Below, piece after piece: positions 23,843 to 36,800 of a stretch of DNA of 64,000 nt. Under the pieces are notes generated by a model, which did no database searches, was not told the DNA's origin, and saw only the letters and a program-made list of their open reading frames with translations. The DNA comes from Eucalyptus grandis (Eukaryota; Streptophyta; Magnoliopsida; Myrtales; Myrtaceae). The position numbers and the translations under genes were made by a program. The stretch spans positions 34,546,844-34,610,843 of the forward strand of contig NC_052613.1 in assembly GCF_016545825.1 (NCBI RefSeq), written 5' to 3'. Position 1 is the first letter of the stretch. Every line of letters starts with the position of its first letter.

Positions 23843-26800
23843 TGTGACATCCTGAAATTCGACCCCGCTTCGATAAAGTGAAATGGGCATTTCGTCAACG
23901 TGTTTACGGTCCTTTTTCTCTGAGCTGATCACTCACGAGTTAACTAACCTATTGGGTGAAGCCGTTAAGGGATGTATCTGCAGTAAAATCCCTAAAAGCT
24001 ACTCAATTGGTTGGATTGGACTAAAATCACGTTTGATTGATTCTAACCATGAAGTTTAATTTGGTTTCGGGAATCGAATATTCGAGTGTGTCACGATTCA
24101 TTTTTAGGACCCTGTCTCATCGTCTGTCAAATTATTGACGAGTCCGAAATTTCAAGAAAGAAATTATCGGAGGAAAAATTGAAGACCAAAAGAAAATAGA
24201 AAGGAAAAGGAAAAGAGAAAAAGGAAATTAGCATAAAAGAATTATGTATTTCCCTTTTCTTTTTCCTCTCTCTCCCTCTCTTTTCTTTTCTTTATTTTCT
24301 TTTTTCTCTCTTCTTTCCCTCCCCCTCGTGCGAAACCCTTCCCCACCGCCTATTCTCTCTCTTTTCCTCTTTGACCAGTCAATGTTTATTTCTCTCTCCT
24401 CTCTCTTCTTCCTTCCCGCACACGACAGAACCAGCTTCTTCTTCTCCTTCTTTCTTCGCGAGCGAACCAGAACTAGAAGCTGCAGCTCCGTCGCCGCCCA
24501 TCCCGCCGCCGCACCGCCGCTCGCACGCCCGCGACAGGTGCTCGCCCGTGCGCCCGCCGTCGTCCCGCCGTCCGCGCACGCCCTGTGCCGCACGAATCAG
24601 CCCTGTTTCGCCCCGTTTCGCACCGACCAGCCACCGTCCGGCCACCTCCGGCCACCGCCCAGCCCGCCGGACTTCCCCCGTTCCCCTTGCTCTCCGCCGG
24701 CCTTCCCTCGCCGTTTTGGCCGCGGATCTGCTCCGACCAGCCAAGGGCAGAAACCCACGAAATGGGTTTCCAGCTGGTTCGGGCCCATTTTGGGCCGTTT
24801 CCCGGCCCCGGATCCGCGAGTTGCCTTGGGAAGTATCGTTCCTCGCGTCGCCGCCGTCGGATTGATCCGATTTGCGCGCGATTTGGTGAGTAATCTCACT
24901 AATCCTAGATTAGTTGGCTAATTATGCTTAAGGTTGGTTTAGATTTAATTTAATTATGTGTAGGTTGTTAGATTTAAATAAATTAGCAATTATTAGTCAA
25001 TTGTGATGTGATTTAGATAAATTGATTGTGCAATTAACAAGTAGACGTGGTCTACTAATTATTGGAAGCATCTCGGGAATTTTCCGACCCTTTGTGGGCT
25101 CCAATTTGGCGATTCGGGCCTAAGTGGAATTTTTAGTATTTAAATATTAATTTTCGGAATTAAATTAAATAATTATTTATTTTTCGAAAATTTAAGGGAG
25201 ATGGTCTGGAACCGGAATATTGTGCGATGACCGTGGTGAAGTCCGTTTATTTAATCGGGCTTTATTTTGAGCTAAATTGAATTTTTAATATTAATTATGT
25301 AATTTTCGAAATTAATAAATTAATTATTTATTTTTCGGAAATTAAGATTTTGATGGTCGACGACCGAAATCTCGTGCTGATCGTCGTGGCGCAGTCCGTT
25401 TATTCATTTGAGCTCCACGTTGTATGGAATTGAATAAATTGTGATATTTTAGGGATTTACCCTAAATTGATTGAAATTGACTGAGATTGAATTGTTGATT
25501 GGTAAATGGCCAAGTATGTTATTCAGCGGTTATAATGCTTTGTTGAGTTGATTTAATTATTTGATTGAGAAATCGTTGGGTATTGGTTATCACTTGAATG
25601 GAAATACGTGGGCTCGGTGAATTGGAATATCACCTGGAGAATGCACATGTATTCAGTGGTTGATTATGTCATCTTGGCGAAAAGGTTGCCTTAGAGAATG
25701 CTCGTAAATTGTTGAAAGTTGATCATGCCTGTGTGGCGATAGTTGATCATACCTGTGTGGCGATAAGTGATCATGCCTATGTGGCGATAGTTGATCATGC
25801 CTGTGTGGCGATAAGTGATCATGCCTGTGTGGCGATAGTTGATCATACCTGTGTGACGATAAGTGATCATGCCTGTGTGGCGATAGTTGATCATACCTGT
25901 GTGGCGATAAGTGATCATGCCTGTGTGGCAATAGTTGATCATACCTGTGTGACGATAAGTGATCATGCCTGTGTGGCGATAGTTGATCATACCTGTGTGG
26001 CGATAAGTGATCATGCCTATGTGGCGATAGTTGATCATGCCTGTGTGGCATAGATTGTGCCTACGTGGCCGTATTTCTATGTATCGATTATCGAAAGTGG
26101 TCGAGTGGGACCGTAAAGCCATTAAGTATCGAAAGTGGTCGAGTGGGACCGTAAAGCCATTGAGTATCGAAAGTGGTCGAGTGGTGGACTGTGTCTTCCA
26201 CCTTTGCTTAAGATGTGATATGAGGATCGTAGTTCGTAATTAATGATTGAGATGGAATAATCGAATTGACCCAGAATGGTCCGTCTGACATGTAATCGAC
26301 GAGGTCGATTGATCATTGTTTTGATTTGATGTTGTGAATTGATTGACTGAATGGAAATGACCGTGAGTGGTCTTGTTGGCTTATAATCGACTAGGTCGAT
26401 TTGATCGATGCTTCGATCGGTGATATGATTGCTTGAGTGTCTATTGTAAATTGTACTGACTTGCAGGTGGGATCTGATGCTAAGGTACGTCTTCTGAGCT
26501 ATGCGTGTTTAGGCAGCCTTTAGTATAATAGTTTACTAATCGGGCTTAGTGGGGTAGAACTCGCTGAGACGTAGTCTCATCCCAGTTTGGGGAAAACATT
26601 TCAGGACCCGATAAGGAGCTGAGGAGGAGAAGTCTGGGAAGGAGATCTTGGAGGTGAAACTTGAAGGGAAGGATTTTGAAAGAAGAAGATAATATCGAGA
26701 TGGGCCTTGAGTATGGCCTGGATGGATTGAGATCCTATCTTCTTTTGAGATCTCCGTTTTGATGTGAATAGATAATGAAAGGGTTTGTGGTTTGTATAAA

Positions 26801-26994
26801 AGTTTGGTTATAAATTTCAATATGAAAAATATGGCCTTGCTTTTCTATCCCATCGTTTTATTGTCTGGGGATTTTAACTGCTTCCGCATGTGCTTAAAAA
26901 TTAAAAGGGTCGGCGATATATTGTCCTGGGATATCGCATTATAAAATCGACCAAAGAAAAGGATGGGCACGTGCCCGAGGATCGGGGCGTGACA
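23843..26994 (+). mobile_element. Solo LTR, long gypsy type (copy 2)
   Basis: 3152 bp, starting TGTGACATCC and ending GGGGCGTGACA, flanked by a perfect target duplication AAAAG (23838-23842 and 26995-26999). No internal domain is present, so the element was reduced by LTR-LTR recombination. About 400 bp in, a pyrimidine-rich then GC-rich block (24240-24880) holds overlapping frames on both strands that are composition artefacts. A 24-bp minisatellite lies at 25721-26050. The TGTGACATCC...GTGACA ends and the length suggest a Tekay/Del-like chromovirus; this is inference. Confidence 0.9.
25721..26050 (+). repeat. 24-bp minisatellite, about 14 units
   Basis: The unit is close to gatcatgcctgtgtggcgat plus agtt or aagt; alternating spacers give a 48-bp higher-order period. 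Because 24 is a multiple of three, long open frames of 8-residue repeats appear on both strands (25653-26122). These are artefacts, not genes. Confidence 0.95.
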
Positions 26995-27774
26995 AAAAGA
27001 TTCAATACATCCTTGAGGAGCAAGAGGTTTTGGAAACTCTTAACCATACCATGGACGAACTTGAGTATGGAACTTCAGCTCAACACAGGAGAGATCTAGA
27101 AGCTTATCAAGCTTGGAAAATGAAAAATAGCATTGCTCGCATCACGTTGCTGAGCTGTATGCAAGACAATCTCATGTGTGAGTTTGAAAGTTATGATAAA
27201 GCTCAAGCTATGTGGGTTGCCTTGAAAGATAAGTTTGGGGGTATATCTACCACTAAGTTGAGGAAACTCACCATCAAGTTTGACACATACCAAAAGCGCC
27301 CAAATGTAACGATGAGGCAGCATCTTCGGGAGATGTCAAATATGATTCGTGAGCTGAAGTCAGCAGGTCACTCCCTTACTAATGAACAACAAATTCAGGC
27401 TGTAATAAGGTTTCTTCTTGACAATTGGAAGCATATGAAGATCAATATGACGCATAATGAGAATATTGTCACTTTTGATGATATATCATGTCATTTGGAA
27501 TTAGAGGATGAGCGCCTAGAGGCTGTGAGATCCTCTACCCATGCTTATGTTGCTAAATCGAGTTTGCACAAAGCTTCGGGTTTCAAGCACAAAAGGAATC
27601 ATCAATTCAACAACAAAGGGAAAAAGACTAATCAGGCACCTAAAAGACCTTCCAACGCAAGAAGTGTGGTGGGAAGAAGGACAAGGTGAAGATGAAGTGT
27701 TACAATTGTGGCAAGATGGGTCACTTTGCTCATGAATGCATTGAGCCGAAAGAAATACCCTATTACTCCATTAC

Positions 27775-28217
27775 CGATGTGAATCGTTGTGGAAGGATCG
27801 TTCTACGAAGGCCCAGATGGTGCGAATTGCAAACCTCGACCTCCAATCAAATTGTGATTGGCAACCTCGGTATGAATGTGACCTGTTGACGAACACGTGT
27901 CAACCAACCAACGTTATAGACGCCACAAGCGAAAGAATTCGCTATCTCGCTTGATAAGTCGAATTGACCGCCACAAGAGAATCTTGATTAGGTCAAGTCC
28001 TCAAAAGAACAGTAAAAAGAGAACCTCTCAATTCTTTTCCTCAAAAATAAAAATATCTGTCCCCAAAGAAATTTGGCAAATCCTTTATATAGGCTACCAC
28101 ACAAACCCTAAAAACCAACCCTAAAAATCTAATGCGTTATATTCTAAAATATTCCTATTTTAGAATATTCTTAAACAAGAATATATATAAATTGACTTGG
28201 TCAATTATTTGGTGACA
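27775..28217 (-). repeat. 3' LTR of the gypsy element (approximate)
   Basis: On the minus strand it runs from about TGTCACC (28217) to the end at 27775 (CA mutated to CG). It has a TATA box (TATATAAAGG) at about 28083-28092. The inner boundary overlaps the end of the integrase frame and is approximate. Confidence 0.6.
28081..28094 (-). promoter_or_regulatory. TATA box in the gypsy LTR
   Basis: The minus strand reads GCCTATATAAAGGA, a strong TATA match placed as expected for the LTR U3/R boundary. Confidence 0.6.
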
Positions 28218-29522
28218 AGATAATTAAATTGCACCAAGATTTCCAAGATTCTTCAAGATTTGATCCAAGGTCATCTTCACGCCAAAGATCACGAACCATG
28301 ATGCCAACAGCTTGCCTGAATTGTTTGGCCCGCGCTCGAGTAATCGAACCAGTAGGAATAGACAATGGGTCCCTAGCACCTCCTCCTCGATATGACTCGA
28401 TGTCCACATCATTCCCTCCCCCATGCAAAGGATTTGTCCTCAAATCATCACTGGCATCAAAAAGAGTCAAGTCAGAAACATTAAATGTGGCACTAACGTC
28501 ATACTTACCTGGAAGATCAAGCTTGTAAGCAGTATTGTTAACTCTTTCCAAAACCATGAATGGTCCATCCCCTCGCGGTAATAACTTAGAATGTCGCTGC
28601 TCAGGAAATCTCTCTTTGCGCATATGAACCCAAACCCAATCGCCAGGTTCAAACACCACTTCCTTGCGCCCTTTGTTAGCTTGCCTTGCATATTGCTCAG
28701 TCTTGCGCTCAATATTTGTGCACGTCTTCTCATGCAACGCTTTGACAAATTCAGCTTTCTTTGCTCCATCTAAATCCACACGCTTATCAACAGGTAAAGG
28801 GGTTAAATCTAACGGAGTTAATGGATTAAAACCATAGACAACCTCAAATGGTGTAAATTTAGTAGCAGAATGCATGCTCCTATTATATACAAATTCAACA
28901 TGTGGCAGACAATCTTCCCAAGATTTTATATTCTTTTTAATAATAGCACGCAACAATACCCTAAAGTTCTATTAACTACCTCGGTTTGACCATCGGTTTG
29001 TGAATGACAAGTAGTAGAAAATAATAACCGTGTTCCTAGTTTTTTCCACAATGTTTTCCAAAAGTAGCTAAGAAATTTAGAATCTCGATCTGAAACAATC
29101 GATCTAGGCATGCCATGCAAATGTACAACCTCCTTAAAGAACAAATTAGCAATATGAGATGCATCATCAGTTTTATGACAAGGTATAAAATGAGCCATCT
29201 TTGAAAACCGATCAACAACCACATAAATAGAATCTCTACCATACTTAGACCTAGGCAATCCTAACACAAAATCCATAGAAATATCAATCCAAGGATGCGT
29301 TGGAATCGGTAATGGTGTATACAAGCCATGCGGTTTAGTTGTAGACTTCGATTTCTTACAAGCAATGCATCTCTTACAAACACGTGTGACATCTCTCTTC
29401 ATATGTGGCCAATAAAAATGTTCATACAGCACTTCATAAGTCTTATTAATGCCAAAATGCCCCATTAAACCACCACTATGCACTTCTCGCACCAACAATT
29501 CACGCAAAGAACACTTAGGCAA
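28201..29522 (-). pseudogene. Gypsy integrase, frameshifted
   Basis: Two overlapping frames (28926-29522 and 28201-28956). The first has the HHCC zinc domain (H...H...CKRCIACKK) and the core with IDISMDF, SDRDSKF and [11 protein letters not shown], giving all three D,D,E residues. The second continues with the YNRSMHS segment, a GPF/Y-type module (GDGPFMVLERVNNTAYKLDLP) and a charged tail with ITRARAKQF. A single frameshift separates them at about 28940. Confidence 0.88.
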
Positions 29523-31133
29523 ACATAGTTTGTTTTCACGAAAAGATAACCTTCATGCCTATAAAATTTATCAAATGCAGCGTGTTCACATGCTTCATAG
29601 ACTCTCCCAAAGTCATCATCATCAACATATAAGCCCTTGATATGCTCAAAACCTAGACACTTTGCTTCTAAAATAGTTAGAATCACATACCTTCGAGAAA
29701 GTGCATCGGCTACCACATTTTCCTTACCTTTCTTGTACTTGATCACATATGGAAAAGTCTCAATGAACTCCATCCATTTGGCATGTCTTTTATTCAACTT
29801 TTGCTGTCCTTTCAAGTACTTCAAGGTCTCATGGTCGGTGTGGATCACAAACTCCTTTGGCCATAAATAATGTTGCCAAGTCTCCAAAGCTCGCACTAAA
29901 GCATACATCTCCTTATCATAGGTAGGATAATTCAATGTTGCTCCACTCAATTTTTCGCTGAAATAAGCTATGGGATGCCCTCCTTGCATCAACACGGCTC
30001 CAATTCCTATACCAGAAGCATTGCACTCTATCTCAAAAGTAGCACTGAAATTCGGCAAAGATAATAAAGGAGCATTAGTTAACTTATCTTTTAGCAGATT
30101 AAATGCTTTCTCTTGCTCTTCTCCCCACGTGAAACCCACGTGCTTCTTGATTACCTCAGTTAATGGTGCGGCAATAGTGCTAAAATTTCTCACAAATCGT
30201 CGATAAAAACTTGCCAATCCATGAAAGTTACGCACCTCTCCTATGGTCTTAGGCATTGGCCATTCACAGATTGCTTTAACATTTTCTTCATCAACTTGTA
30301 TACCATTAGCACTAACAACAAATCCTAGAAATACTAATTTGTTGGTAACAAAAGAGCACTTCTTTAGATTAGCGTATAACTGCTCGGCCCTTAAAACCTG
30401 CAAGACAACTCGCACATGCTCAATATGGTCATCAGGACTTCGGCTATAAATTAAGATGTTATCGAAATAGACAACCACAAATCAACCAATAAAAGCACGA
30501 AAAACATGATTCATAAGTCGCATAAACGTGCTCGGTGCATTAGTTAATCCAAATGGCATTACTAACCACTCATATAATCCATACTTGGTCTTAAATGCAG
30601 TTTTCCATTCATCACCTTCTTTCATCCTAATTTGATGATAGCCACTTTTCAAATCGATCTTAGTGAAAACGCAAGAACCATGCAACTCATCCAACATGTC
30701 ATCTAACCTAGGAATAGGATGTCGATACTTTTGTAATATTATTGATTGCTCGGCAATTGACACACATTCGCCAAGTTCCATCCTTCTTTGGCACTAACAA
30801 AACAGGGACGGCGCACGGGCTAAGACTCTCTCTCACATACCCCCGTTCCAATAGTTTGCTAACTTGCCGCTGAAGTTCCTTTGTCTCCTCGGGACTGCTT
30901 CGATATGCGGGTCGATTAGGTCATGGCGCACCAGGAATCAAGTCAATTTGATGTTCTATGCCTTGAATCGGTGGTATCCCTCCATGAAGTTCATCAGGAA
31001 AGACATCTTCAAATTCCTGCAATAAAGATACAACAGGACTAGGCAAACTTGGGTCAAGATCGTTAGTAGAAAATAAAACCTCCTTGTACACAAGTACAAG
31101 CATTGGTCGATCTAGAACTAAAGCTCTCCTCAC
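29465..31133 (-). pseudogene. Gypsy reverse transcriptase and RNase H, broken
   Basis: A spacer frame (30921-31133) is followed by RT palm motifs ([32 protein letters not shown]). There is a stop just before the catalytic box, and that box reads [11 protein letters not shown], so the second Asp of the FDD pair is Asn. The thumb, connection and RNase H regions (30478 to about 29700) keep HTDHE and VADALSRR. Both the stop and the catalytic change abolish activity. Confidence 0.9.
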
Positions 31134-31155
31134 TTCACTTGATTTTGCATAAAAA

Positions 31156-31930
31156 TTATCTTGCCTCTTTTCTTTCCTCTCTTCTTTCCCTCGGTTTTAC
31201 CACAATCTTTCTCTCGGCCTCTCCTTTTCCTTGCGTCTCAGACACACCACGCAAGCCCTCGAATTTCTCACATTTTCTCTCTCTCTCGGCTTCTCGTTGT
31301 AACTTTAGTTGATCTTGATACACCTCACTAGGTGTCATTGGTACCAAGGTATAAGTCTTTTGATTCATCATCAATGAATAACGATTAGTAGACCAATCAT
31401 GATGTACCTTTCGATCATATTGCCATGGTCTTCCAAGTAAGATATGACCCGCTTGCATAGGTACAACATCACACTTTACCTCGTCCTTATATCTCCCTAT
31501 CTCAAATGGAATTCGAATTTGCTTCGATACTTTCACCTCACCACTATCATTTAACCATTGAAGTCTATAAGGCCTAGGGTGCTTTGTTGTCTTCAAGCCC
31601 AACTTATCCACCATAATACAACTTGCCACATTCGCACAACTACCTCCATCAATTATCATACTACGAGATCCTACCATTCACCACACACCTTGTATGAAAC
31701 AAATTATCTCTTTGTCGGTGATGCTCCTCCTCCTTTACTTGCACACTCAGAGAACGCCTAACCACCAATAAGTCTCCTTTTATAACCACTTCTCTATCAC
31801 TACAATCCTCCAATGGTGGCATCTCATCATCATCTTCTTCCCTTTCACTTTCGGACTCAATAACACCATGTCCAGTCATGATCATCACCCTCCTATTAGG
31901 GCATTGATTCGCCATATGACCCCTGCCCAA
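31156..31930 (-). pseudogene. Gypsy protease region
   Basis: An aspartic protease with IIDGGSCANVAS (the D-[ST]-G-[AS] site reads DGGS), the LGLKT turn and ILLGRPWQYDRKVHHD, followed by a charged Arg/Glu-rich linker to RT. The upstream frame (31661-31930) is the acidic linker after the zinc knuckle. A frameshift lies at about 31670. Confidence 0.85.
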
Positions 31931-32928
31931 ACACTTAAAACATTTAATTTCACGAGTTCTAGTGTTAGGATTTTCGGTTTTACTGAAACCGGATTCGTTC
32001 CAACTTTACCGTCCCTCTCCTTCTCCTTTGAAGTTTCGGTTTTGGTGTTGTTTCCTCTCCAATTTGGCTTCTCATCTCTCTTCCAATTGGATCTCCAATT
32101 CTTATTTGAACCTCCTCCACTCTTGTGATTTCGATCCAATTTCAATTGTCGCTCACCTTTGATGGCTTTGTCCACCAATTCTTCCAATTCAACATAGTGT
32201 TGCAGCTCTACCACCCTTGCTATGTCTCGGCTCAAACAACTCAAAAATATTGACATTGTGGCCTCATGATCCTTCATCACATTAGCACGGATCATGGCAA
32301 TCTCCATCTCCTTGTGATACTCTTCCATGCTCTTATTGCCTTGTGTGAGGTTTTGTAACTTTTGAAATAAATCTCAATGGTAATGACTTGGCACAAAACG
32401 CCTCCTCATCACCGCTTTCATCTCATCCCACGTCTCTATCGGTCTTTCACCATTGCGCCTCCTACTAGTCACAAGTTGATCCCACCAAATTATAGCATAA
32501 TCAGTAAATTCAACAACTGCAATTTTTACCTTTTTGAGCTCAGAGTATCGTTGGCAATCAAATACCATCTCCATCCGTTTCTCCCACTCTAGATACGCAT
32601 TGGGATCATTCTTCCCTTGGAAGGAAGGAATCTTCATCCTGATGTTGCCAAGTTCATCATCTCCTTGGTGTCTAAACCTTCGGCCTCCATTCCACCTTTC
32701 AAATCGAGCATCTCGATCATCATCATATTGCCGTTGCCTTCTATGTTGTGTTCTAGAGGCATCTCGCTGATGTTGCGGCCTTCCTCGGGGTATCTCTCGG
32801 TCACCATCAACCCTCATGCCATTCCCCATCATTCGGCCACTAAGCTCCTCCACTACGACCCTCAATTGCTGGATGCTTTCCACGAGCGCTTCATCCCTTC
32901 GTATGGAGTCAACCTCCCGTTGATTCAC
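31885..32928 (-). pseudogene. Gypsy gag, frameshifted
   Basis: The first frame (32374-32928) has the coil-rich N-terminus and the retrotransposon gag core ([35 protein letters not shown]). A stop and shift at about 32373 are followed by the second frame (31885-32328) with the SMEEYHKEME helix and a basic tail. A CCHC knuckle (CFKCLGRGHMANQCP) lies near 31900-31945 with intact spacing. Confidence 0.88.
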
Positions 32929-33647
32929 GCTTTCTTCGCGCGATATATTTTAGACCTGCAAGTAAACGTTAGTCTAAAAAAAATCCTCACCAATCGCTCC
33001 CTCACGTGTTTCTCTCGAGATATTTGTCACTCCTCTCGTGTTTAACTCAAGTCTAGGCTTTTTCCACCCTCAATTAAGCTTACACACTCTTGCCTTTTTC
33101 CTCTCGTATTCTCTTTTCACAAGCTCTTTATTGGACTCAAAACCTGTCTCTCAACCCTCACAACAATCAATCAAACTAATCAAACAAGATTAGATCACTA
33201 TTGATTTCGTTTCAGCAAGTAACAATTTCAAACCAACAAGTACAACTTTCGAAATTCCAATTGAAACGTAAATCACTACTGATTTTGTTTCAATTTGGTC
33301 TACTAACAAACGAGTCGCCTTCTTTTTTTTTTTTTTTTTTTGTTCGGCTAATTTTTTTTTTTTTTGCCGAATTTGTTTTTTTTTTTTCTCTTGCACACTT
33401 TTTTTTTTTTTGTGCGTTTTCTTTCGCTTCTTTTTTTTTTACTTTTTTTTTACGAACTCGGATACAATTTAAGATGCTAGAAAAGAAAATTTAAAACTAA
33501 CAGCAAACAACTACGTATGGAAGCACAAAAGCAATCGGATCCCTAAATTAACTAGAACCAAAACCCTAACTCAATAAATCTCAAATTGCTGATTATCAAC
33601 AGAAAATTAAAGATAAATAGACCTTGTAGAATCTGGCTCGATACCAA
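32929..33647 (-). other. Gypsy 5' leader and primer site
   Basis: On the minus strand the leader runs from a primer site (TTGGTATCGAGCC, about 33635-33647, tRNA-Met-like with a change) to the gag start. It contains A-rich homopolymer tracts (poly-T on the plus strand at about 33320-33460). No gene is present. Confidence 0.7.
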
Positions 33648-33800
33648 TGATGTGAATCGTTGCGGAAGGATCGTTCTACGAAGGCCCAGATGGTGCGGTG
33701 CAAACCTCGACCTCCAATTTGAGATTTGATTGGAGGTCGAGGTTTGCAATTCGCACCATCTGGGCCTCGTAGAACGATCCTTCCGCAACGATTCACATCA
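33648..33800. repeat. 153-bp near-perfect inverted repeat replacing the 5' LTR
   Basis: The left arm starts TGATGTGAATCGTTGCGG and the right arm is its reverse complement, ending CGATTCACATCA. Arms are about 70 bp with one or two small indels and a short AT spacer near 33720. Both arms match the U5 end of the 3' LTR (27775-27852). It lies between the primer site and the target duplication. Confidence 0.9.
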
Positions 33801-36800
33801 ATTACTTTAAGTAATGATTTTGTTTCTAGCACCGTAATGCTTGCTTAATCTCATCCAATATGGATTGTAGACTCAGGAGCAATAGACCACGTAGCTAGAG
33901 ACTGAGAAGCATTTATGGAGTATCGTCAGATTTAGCTTGGAAGAAGATGGATATATGTTGGGAATAACTCAAGAATTGAAGTGAAGGGTATCGGCACATA
34001 TAAATTAATTTTATATGGTCGAAGCCTATTCCTACAAGATGTCCTTTATGCTCTAGATATTCGACGAAACTTGGTCTCCGTAGTTGTTCTTCTTAGCCTA
34101 GGTTATATATTGAATTTCCATGGTAATTGTATTGACATTTTGTTTGGAACAGTTTATTATGGTTCAGGTCATGTATTGAATGGTTTTATGGTGTTAGACA
34201 TTGACTATGGTCAATACAATGTTAATGTCGATGGTTGTTTTTCTTTAATTACATTTTTTAGTAATGTTGAGATTGATGCAAGTACTTGGCATGCTAGATT
34301 AGGTCACATTGGGTTGCAAAGAATGCAAAGATTAGCTAGAGAATGCCTTTTAGGGTCAATCACTAATATTAATCTACTCGTAGGTGAACATTGTCTAGCG
34401 AGAAAAGCAACTAGAAAATCATTCGATAAAGGCACTAGAGTCGAATTTCCATTGCAATTCATACATTCTAACATTTGTGGTCCTTTGAATGTGAGGGCGA
34501 GGCATGGAGCCTTATATTTCATCACTTTCATAGATGAGTTCACATGTTTCAGTTATGTCTTTCTGATCTCCCATACGTCAGAAGCATTAGACTGCTTTAG
34601 ACAATATATATCAATGGTAGAAAATCAGTTGAATAAAACAATAACGGTATTAAGAACCGATCACGAACGTGAGTATCTATTGAAGCAATTCTAGGCTTTT
34701 TGTGATGAGAAGGGAATTGTACGATAATTGACTATTATTGGTACTCCACAACAAAATGGGATAGCTGAGAGAAGGAATAGAACCATATTGGAAATGATTA
34801 GGTCTATGATGACGCAAGCAAATTTACCTATCTCCTATTGCGGAGATGCATTATTGACTACTGCCTATGTACATTTAACCGAGTGCCCTCAAAATTGGTC
34901 ACTTTCACCCCTTATGAATTATGGACTAGTAAGAAACTAGAGTTAAATAATCTACGTCCATGGGGATGTGCAGTTTATGTTCATGATTCTTCCCATAAAT
35001 ATGGCAAATTAGGTCATAGAGGGAAGAAATGTATCTTTATAAAATATTATGAACACTCCAAAGGGTACGTGTTCATAGGTGAACAAGCTGATGGAAGTGT
35101 GACAAAAATGGAGTCACGAGATGTCACGTTCTTGGAGAACGATTTTCCTATTAGAGGTAAGATTGATAAAGACTTTCAATTATATGAGATGGAAGATTCT
35201 AATAACATACCCACTAATGTTGTAGAGGGAAATGAAGATTTACCTCAACATGCAAGACCTAACGGGAGTGTTGCATCATCTGGCGAACTGAATTCAAGAG
35301 AAATTCAGTTGCGTAAAAGTAATCGTAAAAGTATTCTTCGTTGTCATTTTGAGATTGAAGGGGAAGCATTTATGATTACTCAAAAAGACGATGCCAAGTC
35401 AAAGACTGTTCAAGAGGCTCTCTCATCCTCTAATAAGGAAGAATGGAGAAAAGCTTTAGAAGATGAGATGGAGTCTATGGGGCAAATCACGTCTGGGACT
35501 TAGTTGATCTACCACCTTATCGCAAAGCCATTGAAAACAAATGGGTCTTCAAGATTAAGCGAAGGGTGAATGGATCCATTGAAAAGTATATGGCTCGCCT
35601 TGTGGTGAAATGTTATATTCAACAAGAGGGTATAGATTATGAGGAAACCTTTTCACCAGTTGTAAGGTTTGCCTCAATATGCCTTATCCTAGCCATCGTT
35701 GTACATTTGGACCTTGAATTACATTAAATAGATATAAAGATGGCATTTCTCAATGGAGAACTAGATGAGGAAATCTATATGAAACAACCAATAGGTTTCA
35801 TAGCTAAAGGTTAAGAGCATAAAGTTTGCAAACTTCATCGCTCAATATATGGCCTTAAGCAATCATCTAGATAGTGGTATTTTTGTTTTCATTGAGCCAT
35901 AACCACTTTTGGTTTCATGATGATCGAAGAAGATCACTGTATATATGTCAAACGGTCCGAAGATAAATTTGTGATTTTATCACTTTATGTAGACGATATT
36001 CTATTAGCTAGAAATGACAAGGTTTTGGTTATTACCATAAAAGAATGGTTGTCCTCCAATTTTGAAATGAATGACATGGGAGAAGCTGCTTATATATTAA
36101 GAGTTAAGATCGAAAGAGATCAATCAAGGAAACTTTTTACTTTATCACAAGAGTCTTATATAATAAAGATTCTTGACCGTTTCAATATGCAGCATTGTAA
36201 TCCCATTGATACCCCCGTCATGCAAGGTGAAGGCCTAAGTACTGAGATGTGTCTTAAGACTTTAGAAGAAATTAAAGTGATGGAAATTGTTCCTTACACT
36301 AGTGCGGTCGGAAGTTTGATGTATGCTATGATGTGTACTCGACCCGACATATGTTATGCCGTGGGATTGGTAAGCCGATATTAATCAAATCCCGGTGAAG
36401 TACACTGGAAAGCAGTGAAGAGGATCCTGAGATACTTGAAGGGCACCATGGACTATCGACTTTATTACCAAGGGAATGATTTACGCCTATTAGACTATTT
36501 AGATGCTGATTGGGGTGGAGACCTCGATGAGTGTAAATCGACTTCTGGATAAGTGTTCTTGCTCAATGGAGGTGCAATTTCTTGGAATAGCAAGAAACAG
36601 ACATGCATGGCCTTGTCTATGATAGAGGTAGAATTTATTGCATGCTCTGCTGCAATGCAAGAAGCAATATGGCTAAAACGTTTCTTGGAAAATTTAGCCA
36701 TTATCACTAAAATTCCTAGACCAGTGATAATTTATTGCGATAGTCAAGCAACCATTGCCTATGTGAAGCATCGCAAGTATCATGGAAGGACGAAGCCCAT

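Larger units (their letters stand above)
23756..27774 (+). pseudogene. Copia gag of copy 2, split by a solo LTR
   Basis: The gag start (23756-23842) reads to the HQK codons, is cut by the solo LTR, and resumes at 27000 with the YILEEQEVLETL segment. The 219-codon frame from 27030 is the best-preserved gag in the window and covers the UBN2-type capsid. After a frameshift a CCHC knuckle (CYNCGKMGHFAHEC) lies at about 27692-27733. It ends at the gypsy insertion point, within ATTAC. Confidence 0.88.
27775..33800 (-). mobile_element. Ty3/gypsy retrotransposon, antisense inside copia copy 2
   Basis: Flanked by a perfect target duplication ATTAC (27770-27774 and 33801-33805). The minus-strand order is primer site, gag with zinc knuckle, protease, RT, RNase H, integrase, which is the Ty3/gypsy order. 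The left edge is a conventional U5 end of the 3' LTR. The right edge is an inverted repeat of the same U5 end instead of a full 5' LTR. No chromodomain is obvious after the integrase, and the clade is unresolved. Several frameshifts, stops and a changed RT catalytic residue make it inactive. Confidence 0.93.

Noticed and set aside
24228..24921. Long overlapping frames of 100-225 codons on both strands
   Set aside because: They lie in the pyrimidine- and GC-rich block of a solo LTR with matching blocks in related LTRs; composition explains them.
25721..26050. CRISPR-like regular array
   Set aside because: The units are contiguous direct repeats with 4-bp variation, not repeats separated by unique spacers, and the DNA is plant nuclear.
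25653..26122. Open frames of 130-143 codons on the minus strand and 114 on the plus strand
   Set aside because: They arise from the 24-bp tandem repeat, whose length is a multiple of three; no domain, no start context, and open on both strands.
28229..33045. Plus-strand frames up to 142 codons across the gypsy element
   Set aside because: Antisense shadows of gag and pol.
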